Below, piece by piece: positions 9,013-18,093 of a stretch of DNA of 64,000 nt. Made by a program: the position numbers and the translations under genes. Each line of letters opens with the position of its first letter. Position 1 is the first letter of the stretch. The notes under the pieces were generated by a model. It did not search any database and was not told the origin of the DNA. It worked only from the letters and a program-made list of their open reading frames with translations. Source of the stretch: Chelatococcus albus (lineage in GTDB: Bacteria > Pseudomonadota > Alphaproteobacteria > Rhizobiales > Beijerinckiaceae); assembly GCF_030067675.1 (NCBI RefSeq), contig NZ_JASJEV010000001.1:696309-760308 (forward strand), written 5' to 3'.

Positions 9013-9807
9013 ATGTTCTTCCACCTCTCCAAGATCATCTGGTACGTTACATCACCCTCCAATTTCCTCACGCTGCTGCTCGTCGGCGGCACGGCCCTGC
9101 TGTTCACGCGCTACCCCCGCGCCGGCCGCGCGCTGGTCGCGGTGGCGGGGGTGAGCCTCGCCCTTCTCGGCGCGACCAGCCTGCCGCGCATCCTGCTCCG
9201 ACCGCTCGAGGATCGATTCCCGATCTTCGCGGAGGATGGTCGCCCGGTGGACGGCATCATCGTCCTCGGCGGCGCCATCGGCCTCGCGCGCGACCAGGTC
9301 AGGTTCACCGACGCCGCCTCGCGCATGACGAGCGCCATCGAGCTCGCGCGGCGCTACCCCGAGGCGAGGGTGGTCTTCACCGGAGGCCACACCAATGTCG
9401 TCACCCGCGTCGACTACACCGAGGCCGACGCCGCCCGACGGCTCTTCCGCTCGCTCGGCCTGGACGACGCGCGCGTGATCTACGAAAGCCATTCGCGCAA
9501 CACGTGGGAAAACGCCCGCTTGACCCGGCAGCTCGTGGCGCCGCGCCGCGGCGAGCGCTGGCTCCTTGTCACCTCCGCCTATCATATGCCGCGCAGCATG
9601 GGCATCTTCCGGGCGATCGGCTTTCCCGTCGTCCCCTATCCGGTCGATTTTCACACGGAGGGCAAGCCCGGGGACTTCCTGCGTCCCTTCCGCACCTGGT
9701 CGGAGGGCTGGCGCCTCGCCGATATCGGCATCAAGGAATGGGTCGGCCTCGCCGTCTATCGGCTCATGGGCTACACGGACGCTCTCCTGCCCGGTCCGCG
9801 CCCCTGA
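9013..9807 (+). CDS. YdcF/ElyC-family (DUF218) membrane protein
   Basis: A 264-residue inner-membrane protein with two N-terminal hydrophobic helices (about 15-32 and 38-55), then a soluble DUF218 domain. The domain shows GIIVLGGAIG (about residue 80), ARVVFTGGH, the ESHSRNTWENA motif and LLVTSAYHMPRSMGIFRAIG, all typical of the ElyC/SanA/YdcF superfamily. E. coli ElyC affects peptidoglycan assembly and undecaprenyl phosphate use; the biochemical activity is not settled. It stands 54 nt after the LprI-like gene on the same strand, so co-transcription is possible. Confidence 0.9.
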   Translation: MFFHLSKIIWYVTSPSNFLTLLLVGGTALLFTRYPRAGRALVAVAGVSLALLGATSLPRILLRPLEDRFPIFAEDGRPVDGIIVLGGAIGLARDQVRFTDAASRMTSAIELARRYPEARVVFTGGHTNVVTRVDYTEADAARRLFRSLGLDDARVIYESHSRNTWENARLTRQLVAPRRGERWLLVTSAYHMPRSMGIFRAIGFPVVPYPVDFHTEGKPGDFLRPFRTWSEGWRLADIGIKEWVGLAVYRLMGYTDALLPGPRP

Positions 9808-9914
9808 TGTCGCCCGGCGACGGACCACTGCCCGCCTCGCTCCACGCCCCCGTGCGGCGCCCCGGAGCGGAGGGGCGAGCGGCGCGAGCCCGTGGTCCCG
9901 GATCGTCGGAGAGG

Positions 9915-10193
9915 TCACTCCTCGCGCGGCAAGCCGATGCGATAGACGCCGCGGAAATCTTCCGGATCGACCGGCTTGCCCTTGCGATAGATGACGACCC
10001 GTCCCTCCTTCGCCAGGCGCACGGCCGCGCGTCGGACGGGCTGCATCAGCGGTCCCCATCCGTCGGGATGATCGCCCCCGATCGCGCGCGCCACTTCGGA
10101 AGGGCACACGGTCTTGTCCGGCCCGCGTTCGGCGACCAGCGCGAGCATCACGGTCGCGAGCTCTGCATCGCGGATCTTGTCCAAATCAGCCAT
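9915..10193 (-). CDS. DUF3253-family small protein
   Basis: A 92-residue protein matching the DUF3253 pattern: an N-terminal helix with ATVMLALVAERGPDKTVCPSEVARAI, a middle WGPLMQPVRRAAVRLAKEGRVVIYRKG and a final DPEDFRGVYRIGLP. The layout is a small winged-helix-like fold, with the wing strand at EGRVVIYRKGKPV. No function is assigned. The ATG at 10193 gives the normal family length; the longer frame upstream enters AT-rich non-coding sequence. It is convergent with the YdcF-like gene. Confidence 0.82.
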   Translation of the reverse strand: MADLDKIRDAELATVMLALVAERGPDKTVCPSEVARAIGGDHPDGWGPLMQPVRRAAVRLAKEGRVVIYRKGKPVDPEDFRGVYRIGLPREE

Positions 10194-10534
10194 GGAGAAG
10201 GCGTGCCCGACGTAATCGGGAGTCGTCAAGGCGATTGTTGAACGATCACGGCCGCAATCCATAGGAAATACCACTACTAAATTACCAATAGTGGAATCTC
10301 CGAGAAGCATGTCTAATGGAAATTTCAACGATTTGATTCAATTTCTAATAAACGACTATGAAAATTTTACATAAACTCCGCCTCTGGCCCACTTGAAACA
10401 AATCCACCCAGCTGAAGGGCTTATGGCTGGGCGAATTGCGGGGAGATCGCGATCGGACGGCGCGCGTCTATCCGCAGCGCTGGCAGGCGCGCGGTGGTTG
10501 CAGCGACGGGCGTCGACGCCCCGCGCCGCCGGCC
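10194..10534. other. Intergenic stretch with AT-rich pocket
   Basis: No gene is supported here. Bases from about 10250 to 10395 are markedly AT-rich against the GC-rich surroundings. They contain a 6-bp inverted repeat (CCACTA at 10271-10276, TAGTGG at 10289-10294). A second weak repeat (CCCAGC at 10407-10412, GCTGGG at 10426-10431) may be the end of the DUF599 transcript. The promoter of the DUF3253 gene should lie in this pocket. Confidence 0.6.
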
Positions 10535-11215
10535 TCACGCGTCGAGCGCGGCGCGCGCATCCGAGGCGAACTGGCGACGCCACATGACGGCCAGGACGGC
10601 CGCCGTGGATATGACGAGGACGTAGGGGCTGACGAACCAGCCGAGGTAGGCGAGTGCAAAGAAGAAGGCGCGCTGGCCGCGATTGAAGTGCCGCCCGGCG
10701 ACGACGTTCATGGCTGCGGTTCGCGATGCGGCCTCCTGCGCCGGCGCGGTGTCCTTCTCCGATGCCATCGGTGTCGCGCCGAGAAGGATCGCAGCGTAGT
10801 TGAACAGGCGGTAGGACCAGGAGAACTTGAAGAAGGCATAGCCGAAGATGACGACGAGGCCGACGACCTTCAGCTCCCAGGCGACCCGCGTCGTCTTCAG
10901 GCCGAAGGGCAGGTCCGCGACGAGGCCGAGCACTTCGTCGGTCGAGCGCAGCAGGGCGAGCGCGCCGCCGATGGCGATGAGCGAGGTGGAGGCGAAGAAG
11001 GCAGTGCCATTCTGGAGGGTGGCAAGGATGGTGGTGTCGACGATGCGCAATTCGCGTGCGAGCATCTGCTGCTTCCACGCGCGGCGATAGTCGTTCATCC
11101 TCGCATTGAGGCTGCGCTTGGCGATGGGCAGATCCTCGACCGCGATCTTGTAGCCGACCCACGCCGCGACGAAGAAGACGAGCGCCGCATAGTCGGCGAA
11201 CACGAAATCGCTCAA
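10535..11215 (-). CDS. DUF599 membrane protein
   Basis: A 226-residue integral membrane protein of the DUF599 family with about four hydrophobic segments (about 8-22, 75-90, 113-130 and 190-212). Family blocks visible are RMNDYRRAWKQQMLARELRIVDTTILATLQNG near residues 39-70 and FFKFSWSYRLFNYAAILLGA near 128-147. No function is established for the family. ATG is at 11215. The last residues DARAALDA are soluble. No neighbour suggests a pathway. Confidence 0.88.
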   Translation of the reverse strand: MSDFVFADYAALVFFVAAWVGYKIAVEDLPIAKRSLNARMNDYRRAWKQQMLARELRIVDTTILATLQNGTAFFASTSLIAIGGALALLRSTDEVLGLVADLPFGLKTTRVAWELKVVGLVVIFGYAFFKFSWSYRLFNYAAILLGATPMASEKDTAPAQEAASRTAAMNVVAGRHFNRGQRAFFFALAYLGWFVSPYVLVISTAAVLAVMWRRQFASDARAALDA

Positions 11216-11516
11216 GGTCGCCTCCCGATCTCACGAATCCGCCTCATGCTCGCCAAGCCGTCCGGCCGCCGCAAGGGCGTGCACGCGCATGTCCACGCCC
11301 GGCGGACATCGGCTCACGGCGCGTCCGCGCCCCTGTCGCCACCCGCAGCCGGCGGGACCATTGACGGCCGGCCGCCCGTGGGAAAGGGTCGGTGCCGGCA
11401 ACCTTTGCAAGGCATGGTCCGCGCGCCTGTCGGCGATTACCGCGCATCATGCCGATCAACGGGATGGAGTGTGCTTGCGCCCCGGTCGGGCCGAGCCTCG
11501 CTCCAGGGAGGATGAC
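11216..11516. other. Intergenic region between divergent DUF599 and rhodanese genes
   Basis: About 300 bases of GC-rich sequence with no supported gene. It must hold the divergent promoters of the two flanking genes, but I see no convincing -35/-10 pair, repeat or RNA structure. The last bases carry the GGGAGG ribosome site of the rhodanese gene. Confidence 0.6.
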
Positions 11517-11924
11517 ATGCCGCAGACCATTACCCTAGGCTACAAGGCCCTTCTCGCCGAGGCCGAGCGGGAGATCGAGACGCTCCCGGCCGCCGATGCG
11601 GTCGCACTCCACGGGCGCGACGACATCGTCTTCGTGGATCTCCGGGACCCGCGCGAGCTCGAGCGCGAGGGGCGCATTCCCGGCGCCTTCCACTGCCCGC
11701 GCGGCATGCTGGAGTTCTGGATCGACCCGGAAAGCCCCTATCACAAGGCGGTCTTCTCGCAGGACAAGCGCTTCGTCTTCTTCTGCGCCGGCGGCTGGCG
11801 CTCGGCGCTCGGCGCCGCCACGGCCAAGCGCATGGGCCTTGCGCCCGTCGCCCACATCGGCGGCGGCTTCGCGGCCTGGCGCAGCGCCGGCGGCCCGATC
11901 GAAAAGGAGGACCTGAGCGGCTGA
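11517..11924 (+). CDS. Rhodanese-like domain protein
   Basis: A 135-residue single-domain rhodanese, a cytoplasmic sulfur-carrying fold. The domain includes VFVDLRDPRELEREGRIPGAFHCPRG (residues 38-63) and the active-site loop CAGGWRS with Cys90 as the predicted persulfide carrier, then GGFAAWRSAGGP at the end. GGGAGG is 5 nt before the ATG at 11517. Longer in-frame sequence upstream is unlike the family. The sulfur acceptor is unknown. Confidence 0.92.
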   Translation: MPQTITLGYKALLAEAEREIETLPAADAVALHGRDDIVFVDLRDPRELEREGRIPGAFHCPRGMLEFWIDPESPYHKAVFSQDKRFVFFCAGGWRSALGAATAKRMGLAPVAHIGGGFAAWRSAGGPIEKEDLSG

Positions 11925-12026
11925 CGGCGCGCGCCCGCGCCTCTGCCGGGCAGCAGCGCACCCTTGTGCCGACGTGAGGTCGTCCGCGACAGAGAGGCGG
12001 CGCCGGCTGTTTCGCGAACGACCGGT

Positions 12027-12326
12027 TCAGACCGTGGGCCGCACGACGAAGCCCGACGCGGTCACAACCCGCCCTCCCGGCGGCGCCTCCTCACGCTCGA
12101 CGGTCTCGACCCGCGCCGCGGAGGGGCCGCGCCGACAGGCCGCGATCATCGCCTCCACGTCCGACGCGGGCCCCATGAACAGGGCCTCGACGCTGCCGTC
12201 GAGGCGATTGCGCACCCAGCCGTCGAGGCCGCGCCACTCGGCCTCGCGCGCCACCCAGGCGCGATAGCCGACCCCCTGGACGAGACCGCGCACGACGACG
12301 CGGATGGTGCTCTGATCCTCAGCCAT
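12027..12326 (-). CDS. acyP: Acylphosphatase
   Basis: A 99-residue enzyme that hydrolyses the carboxyl-phosphate bond of acylphosphates. The phosphate loop [11 protein letters not shown] with catalytic Arg22, and Asn40 in [14 protein letters not shown], are the two hallmark residues and both are present. The length matches the family. The coding frame ends with [10 protein letters not shown], as expected for the last strand. It is convergent with the rhodanese gene. AT-richer sequence begins just upstream of its start, leading to the IS element. Confidence 0.93.
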   Translation of the reverse strand: MAEDQSTIRVVVRGLVQGVGYRAWVAREAEWRGLDGWVRNRLDGSVEALFMGPASDVEAMIAACRRGPSAARVETVEREEAPPGGRVVTASGFVVRPTV

Positions 12327-12498
12327 GACGAGCCTGCCGGATTGATCGACAGAAACCTACCAAGGCAGCGTCGGCAGAGCCACTCGGCAGAACCTGATGT
12401 TATTCCTATTATGGAACTTATTCCTTGATGCCAACTGATGTTTATTGTATGTTCTTATTTGTGCGCTCTCCTCGAAAGGCAGACCAAATGACCTCCTA

Positions 12499-13342
12499 GG
12501 CCGTAAACCCATAAACGGCCGCATGGGATTCCCTTACAGCGGCAATCATGATTCAAGCTCCCTTTCTGGAGCTTGGCGAAGGGCCGCTACGACCTGACGG
12601 ATTTCGAGTGGGAGGCGATCAGGCCTCACCTTCCCAACAAGCCGCGCGGTGTGCCACGGGTCGATGACCGGCGGGTCTTGAACGGCATTTTCTGGTGCCT
12701 GCGCTCGGGCGCGCCCCGGGCGGACATGCCGGCGCGCTATGGACCGCCCACGACGGTCTACAACCGCTTCAACCGCTGGCGGAAGGCGGGCGTCTGGGAT
12801 CGGCTGATGGACGCCATCACAAAGGCTTACGATGGCGACGTCCAGATGATCGACACCTCCGTTGTCCGCGTCCACCAGCAGGGGGCGACGGCAAAAAGGG
12901 GGGTGTCGATCGATGTCCGGGTCGTTCCAGAGGCGGCCTCACCACGAAGCTCCACGCTCTCGTCGACCGGCAAGGCCGCCCGATCCAGATCAAGCTCACG
13001 GCAGGCCAGGCCAGCGATATCGCGAGCGCCACGGACCTGATCGGTCATCTTGCGCCCGGCTCCCTGCTGCTCGCCGACAAAGGCTACGACGCCGACGCGT
13101 TGCGCGCCGCCGTCGCCGAGCGGAAGGCATGGGCCAACATCCCGCCCAGGTGCAATCGCAAAGACCCGATCTGCTTCTCGAAGCATCTCTACAAGGCGCG
13201 CAATCTCGTCGAGCGCTTCTTCAACAAGATCAAACACTTCCGAAGGATCGCCCCACGCTTCGAGAAAACCGCCGAAAACTTCCTCGCCGCCGTGAAGCTT
13301 GCCTCCGTGCGCATCTGGCTACGCGGTAATGAGCCTACGGCC
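12499..13342 (+). mobile_element. IS5-family insertion sequence (IS427-like group), 844 bp
   Basis: The ends are imperfect inverted repeats of about 22 bp. Left starts GGCCGTAAACCCATAAACGG; right, read inward, starts GGCCGTAGGCTCATTACCGC. TA lies immediately outside each end (12497-12498 and 13343-13344) and both sites read CTAG, matching the TA-type target of the IS427 group. The element carries one transposase in two frames. The flank to its left is AT-rich; to the right is a broken methyltransferase fragment. Confidence 0.85.
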
Positions 13343-13345
13343 TAG
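12573..13345 (+). CDS. IS5-family transposase, expressed through a -1 frameshift
   Basis: A DDE transposase split in two frames. The first (from TTG 12573) encodes GRYDLTDFEWEAIRPHLPNK, the DUF4096-type N domain, and the first catalytic Asp in MIDTSVVRVHQQGA. The second frame continues GRSRGGLTTKLHALVD, LLADKGYDADALR (second Asp) and NLVERFFNKIKHFRR (Glu). The switch falls at A5G6 (12893-12903): reading AAA and slipping back one base gives KKGG and rejoins the family sequence. Programmed -1 frameshifting at such runs is known in the IS427 group. Canonical sites have six or seven A, so a decayed site is possible. The TAG stop lies outside the element: TA from the target duplication plus a host G. 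Confidence 0.85.
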
Positions 13346-13566
13346 TTTCCTGCATTCTATGACTGGTGCATTTCCAGCGAAGGGAGCCTTGTCCCCATGT
13401 TGCACGACTGCGGATTCCAAGATGTCGCCGTGCAACCGTTCTGGGGGCATGACTATTTCAAGCATCTGCCTGCCATGCGCCGGATCGATGATGCCTTCAA
13501 CGCCTTCGCCGCGCGGCGCAACTGGCGACGTTTGCCAGCTATGCCTATGTGATCGTGAGGAAATGA
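13346..13566 (+). pseudogene. C-terminal remnant of a probable SAM-dependent methyltransferase
   Basis: Directly right of the IS the frame reads FPAFYDWCISSEGSLVPMLH, then DCGFQDVAVQPFWGHDYF and so on to FAARRNW. After a one-base shift near 13527 it ends QLATFASYAYVIVRK and stop TGA (13564). The pattern (CGFQDV-VQPFW-DYF, SYAYVIVRK end) resembles the last 60-70 residues of class I methyltransferases. No N-terminal part is found left of the IS: the joined host sequence would have an in-frame TAG at the target site. The gene is therefore truncated and frameshifted. Assignment is by pattern only. Confidence 0.5.
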
Positions 13567-13578
13567 GGGCCTTGTCCC

Positions 13579-13582
<4 letters not shown>
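13563..13582. terminator. Hairpin between convergent remnant and pccA
   Basis: ATGAGGG and CCCTCAT form a perfect 7-bp stem with a 6-base loop. It spans the stop codons of the methyltransferase remnant and of pccA. There is no T-run on either side, so a bidirectional terminator role is only possible. Confidence 0.3.
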
Positions 13583-15588
<2,006 letters not shown>

Positions 15589-15698
15589 GTCTCGGCCGGC
15601 TCCGCGCTTCCCCTTTGATATTCAGTCGCTTCTACGCGAGGTGGCGGCACGCGACAATTAGGGCGAAGGGAGCATAGGCGCACGGCGCGTCCGCGCAT

Positions 15699-16970
15699 TT
15701 ACGCGGGCAGGGCGACGAGCGCCGCCGCGCCGGCCGCCAGCGCGAGAAGCGATGCCGCGGCGAAGGCGAGGCCATAGCCCCTCCCGCCCAGCGCCAGGGC
15801 GTAGCCTGCCTTCGCGAGCGTGTTGGAAGCGACCGCCACGGCGACCGCCAGGGCTGCCCCACTGGCCGTCAGCGCCTGGGGCACGAGCCCGGCCACCGCG
15901 AGCGACACCGCATCGACATCGGCAAGCCCGGAAACAGCCGCGACGGCAAGGACGGCCTCCTGCCCGAAGAAGCGCGCGGCCACGTCCCCGGCGACACCGA
16001 CGGCGGCGAGCAGGGCGGCAATCTTCAGCACTGCGAGGAATTCAAAGGGGTTGTGCTGCTCCTGTACGGCGCCGGCCTCGTCCGCGCCCCGCCAGGCGAA
16101 GCTGAGCGCGGCGAGGCCCTGCGCCAGAGCGCCGGCGGCGAGGGCCGGCAGGAGCAGCAGCCCGGTCTCCGGCGCCACGGCGAGGACGAGCGCAGCCGTG
16201 CGCAGGTAGGCGACGGCACCGGCGAGGCTGGCTCCGGCGACAAGCGACGCCGATGCGGTGCCATCGGCCGCGCGTCGGGCGTTGGCGACCGTCACCGCGG
16301 TCGACGACACGAGGCCGCCGGCGGCGCCCGCCGCCAGATGCCCCCAGCGCGCGCCGAAGAGCTTCACAGCGATGTAGCCGGCATAGGACACGGCGGCCAG
16401 CACGATGGCGAGCAGCCAGACACGCCGCGGATTGAGGCCGGCGAGCGCCGCGAAGCCCTCGTCCGGCACCAGCGGCAGGGCCACGAAGGTCATGGCGAGC
16501 AGCACGATGGCGGAACGAAGCTCCGCCCAGGTCAGCCGTTGCAGGAAGCGATGCAGGACGTGGCGGCTGGCGAGGAGCGCGGTCATGGCCACCGCCGCGG
16601 CGCCCGCTGCCGCGACATCACCGGCGACCGCCAGTGCGCCGAGCAGAAACGTGGCCTGCGCCACGATCACGGAGGTGACGCTGAAATCTCCTTCCGCCTC
16701 TGCCTCGCGCATCTTGAAGACGACGAAGGCGACGGAGAAGGCACCGAGGACGAAGCCGAGAAGGAGCCCCGCCCCGACGACGTCCTTGCCGAGCGGCACC
16801 GCGACCGCCGCGGCCAGCCCGCCGAGAAGCCCCGTGACGCCGTAGGTGCGCACGCCGGCCGTGCGTTGGCCCGCCGCCATCTCCCGCTCACGCCAGTGCC
16901 GCTCCACCCCGACGATGAGCCCGATGGCGAGCGCGATGCCGAGACGGTGCATGAGTTCGACGCCCTGCAT
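15699..16970 (-). CDS. MgtC/SapB + DUF4010 membrane protein
   Basis: A 423-residue polytopic membrane protein. The N-terminal MgtC/SapB-like part has LGIALAIGLIVGVERHWRER (residues 10-29), the conserved GVRTYGVTGLLGGL and LGFVLGAFSVAFV. The C-terminal two thirds match DUF4010, with many Ala/Leu/Val helices and the motif GGLVSSTAVTVANARRA (about 236-252). About 11-12 helices are expected. MgtC proteins affect growth in low Mg2+, but this long fused form is uncharacterised. The ATG at 16970 is chosen; longer upstream reading is low-complexity. Confidence 0.87.
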   Translation of the reverse strand: MQGVELMHRLGIALAIGLIVGVERHWREREMAAGQRTAGVRTYGVTGLLGGLAAAVAVPLGKDVVGAGLLLGFVLGAFSVAFVVFKMREAEAEGDFSVTSVIVAQATFLLGALAVAGDVAAAGAAAVAMTALLASRHVLHRFLQRLTWAELRSAIVLLAMTFVALPLVPDEGFAALAGLNPRRVWLLAIVLAAVSYAGYIAVKLFGARWGHLAAGAAGGLVSSTAVTVANARRAADGTASASLVAGASLAGAVAYLRTAALVLAVAPETGLLLLPALAAGALAQGLAALSFAWRGADEAGAVQEQHNPFEFLAVLKIAALLAAVGVAGDVAARFFGQEAVLAVAAVSGLADVDAVSLAVAGLVPQALTASGAALAVAVAVASNTLAKAGYALALGGRGYGLAFAAASLLALAAGAAALVALPA

Positions 16971-17059
16971 GTCGCCTTGTCCCGCCCAACTCCCCGGCCA
17001 CAGTAAAGCACCTGCGGGAGTGTGCCAGCACGCGTCGAAGGCCGAGACGCCAAGCGGGC

Positions 17060-17503
17060 TCAGGCTGCGCGCCGGCGCGGTTCGAAGGGGACGACCGAAC
17101 GCCAGGTGCCGCTGCGCAGACCGTTCATGACGAAGGCGAGCAGCGCTTCGTCGACCTGCTGCGCCTCGCGCACGATCTCGAACGCCGCGCGCAGCGCGGT
17201 CTTCGTCGGTCCGCCGCCGGCGCCGAGCGAGGTGGCGAGCCAGTGCGCGTCTTCGCTGCGCACGACACCCGTTGGGCGGGCGCCCCAGACGACGAAGTCG
17301 ACGAGAAGGGCGACGAGGGCGTCGCCCCACTCCTCGCACTGCTCGCCGATCCGGCGGTCGAGGGCGATGAGGACGTCGGCTTCCTCCCGGCTCGCGATAC
17401 CGTCCGGCATCACATCCTGATTCAGCATCCGCACGTCGACGATCGAAATCGACCGACGGTCGATGACATCATCCGCGAATTCGCGCAAACTCTTCTTGAT
17501 CAT
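17060..17503 (-). CDS. Conserved hypothetical protein, 147 aa
   Basis: I do not recognise a named family. The protein is mostly helical and acidic in its first two thirds (SLREFADDVIDRR, then REEADVLIALDRRIGEQ, then LVALLVDFVVWGARPTG). A tail ends in basic PRRRAA. There is no signal peptide; the LVALLVDFVVW segment is hydrophobic but short and contains Asp. The ordered amphipathic pattern and coding base use support a real gene, and I believe related unnamed proteins occur in Hyphomicrobiales. It starts at ATG 17503 with GAGG upstream. It is on the same strand as, and downstream of, the monooxygenase pair but 142 nt away. Confidence 0.65.
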   Translation of the reverse strand: MIKKSLREFADDVIDRRSISIVDVRMLNQDVMPDGIASREEADVLIALDRRIGEQCEEWGDALVALLVDFVVWGARPTGVVRSEDAHWLATSLGAGGGPTKTALRAAFEIVREAQQVDEALLAFVMNGLRSGTWRSVVPFEPRRRAA

Positions 17504-17645
17504 CTGTCGACGCCTCCCCGGCGATTATTTGTGCCGGTGCAGTTCCTGTCTGGCATCAACCTTCGCGCAAGCCCCATCGCCAAGCCGTTAATGCGGGTAT
17601 ATGAATCGCCGTTCAGGTTAAGCGTTGCTGACGGTCGTTGGTTGA

Positions 17646-18011
17646 TCAAATGCTCACGCCGGCATCCGATCCATGCACCGCCCGGCTGTCGTCCGGAGCG
17701 GCGCTGCGCTCAACCATGCCGTAATCGCGCAGCACGGCCGCCACGCGCAGGCGATAGTCCCGGAAGACGCCGCCCCGGCCAGCGCTCTGCGCGGCACGGT
17801 GCCGGTCGCGATTGCGCCAGACGGCGACCGCCTCCTCATCGCGCCAGAACGATAGCGACAGCAGCTTGCCCGGCTCGCTGAGGCTCTCGAAGCGCTCGAC
17901 GGACAGACAGCCGTCGATCCCTTCGAGCTCCCGTCTCAATCCGGCTGCGATATCGAGATACTGCTGCCTCTGGCCCTCTGCGGGCCAGACCTCGAAGATC
18001 ACGGCGATCAT
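17646..18011 (-). CDS. Antibiotic biosynthesis monooxygenase (ABM) domain protein
   Basis: A 121-residue ferredoxin-like ABM-domain protein. It starts MIAVIFEVWPAEGQRQQYLD, followed by LRRELEGIDGCLSVERFESL and LLSLSFWRDEEAVAVWRN, the normal first, second and third elements of the fold. Family members include cofactor-free monooxygenases, heme-degrading enzymes and many of unknown role. It lies 82 nt downstream of the P450 gene on the same strand and probably shares its transcript. The ATG at 18011 gives the family N-terminus; the upstream extension is rejected. Substrate unknown. Confidence 0.85.
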   Translation of the reverse strand: MIAVIFEVWPAEGQRQQYLDIAAGLRRELEGIDGCLSVERFESLSEPGKLLSLSFWRDEEAVAVWRNRDRHRAAQSAGRGGVFRDYRLRVAAVLRDYGMVERSAAPDDSRAVHGSDAGVSI

Positions 18012-18093
18012 CGTCTTGTTCCCTGGTTCTTGGGGGCGGCCGGCAGGTCGGCCGCTCCCGCACTCGCACCGCCATCCTGCGCCCGCCGCGCCT

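Noticed and set aside
12429-12499. Possible 23-codon gene (MPTDVYCMFLF start) ending at the left IS junction
   Set aside because: Very short, no ribosome site and no resemblance to any known peptide; its TAG stop is the IS target site.
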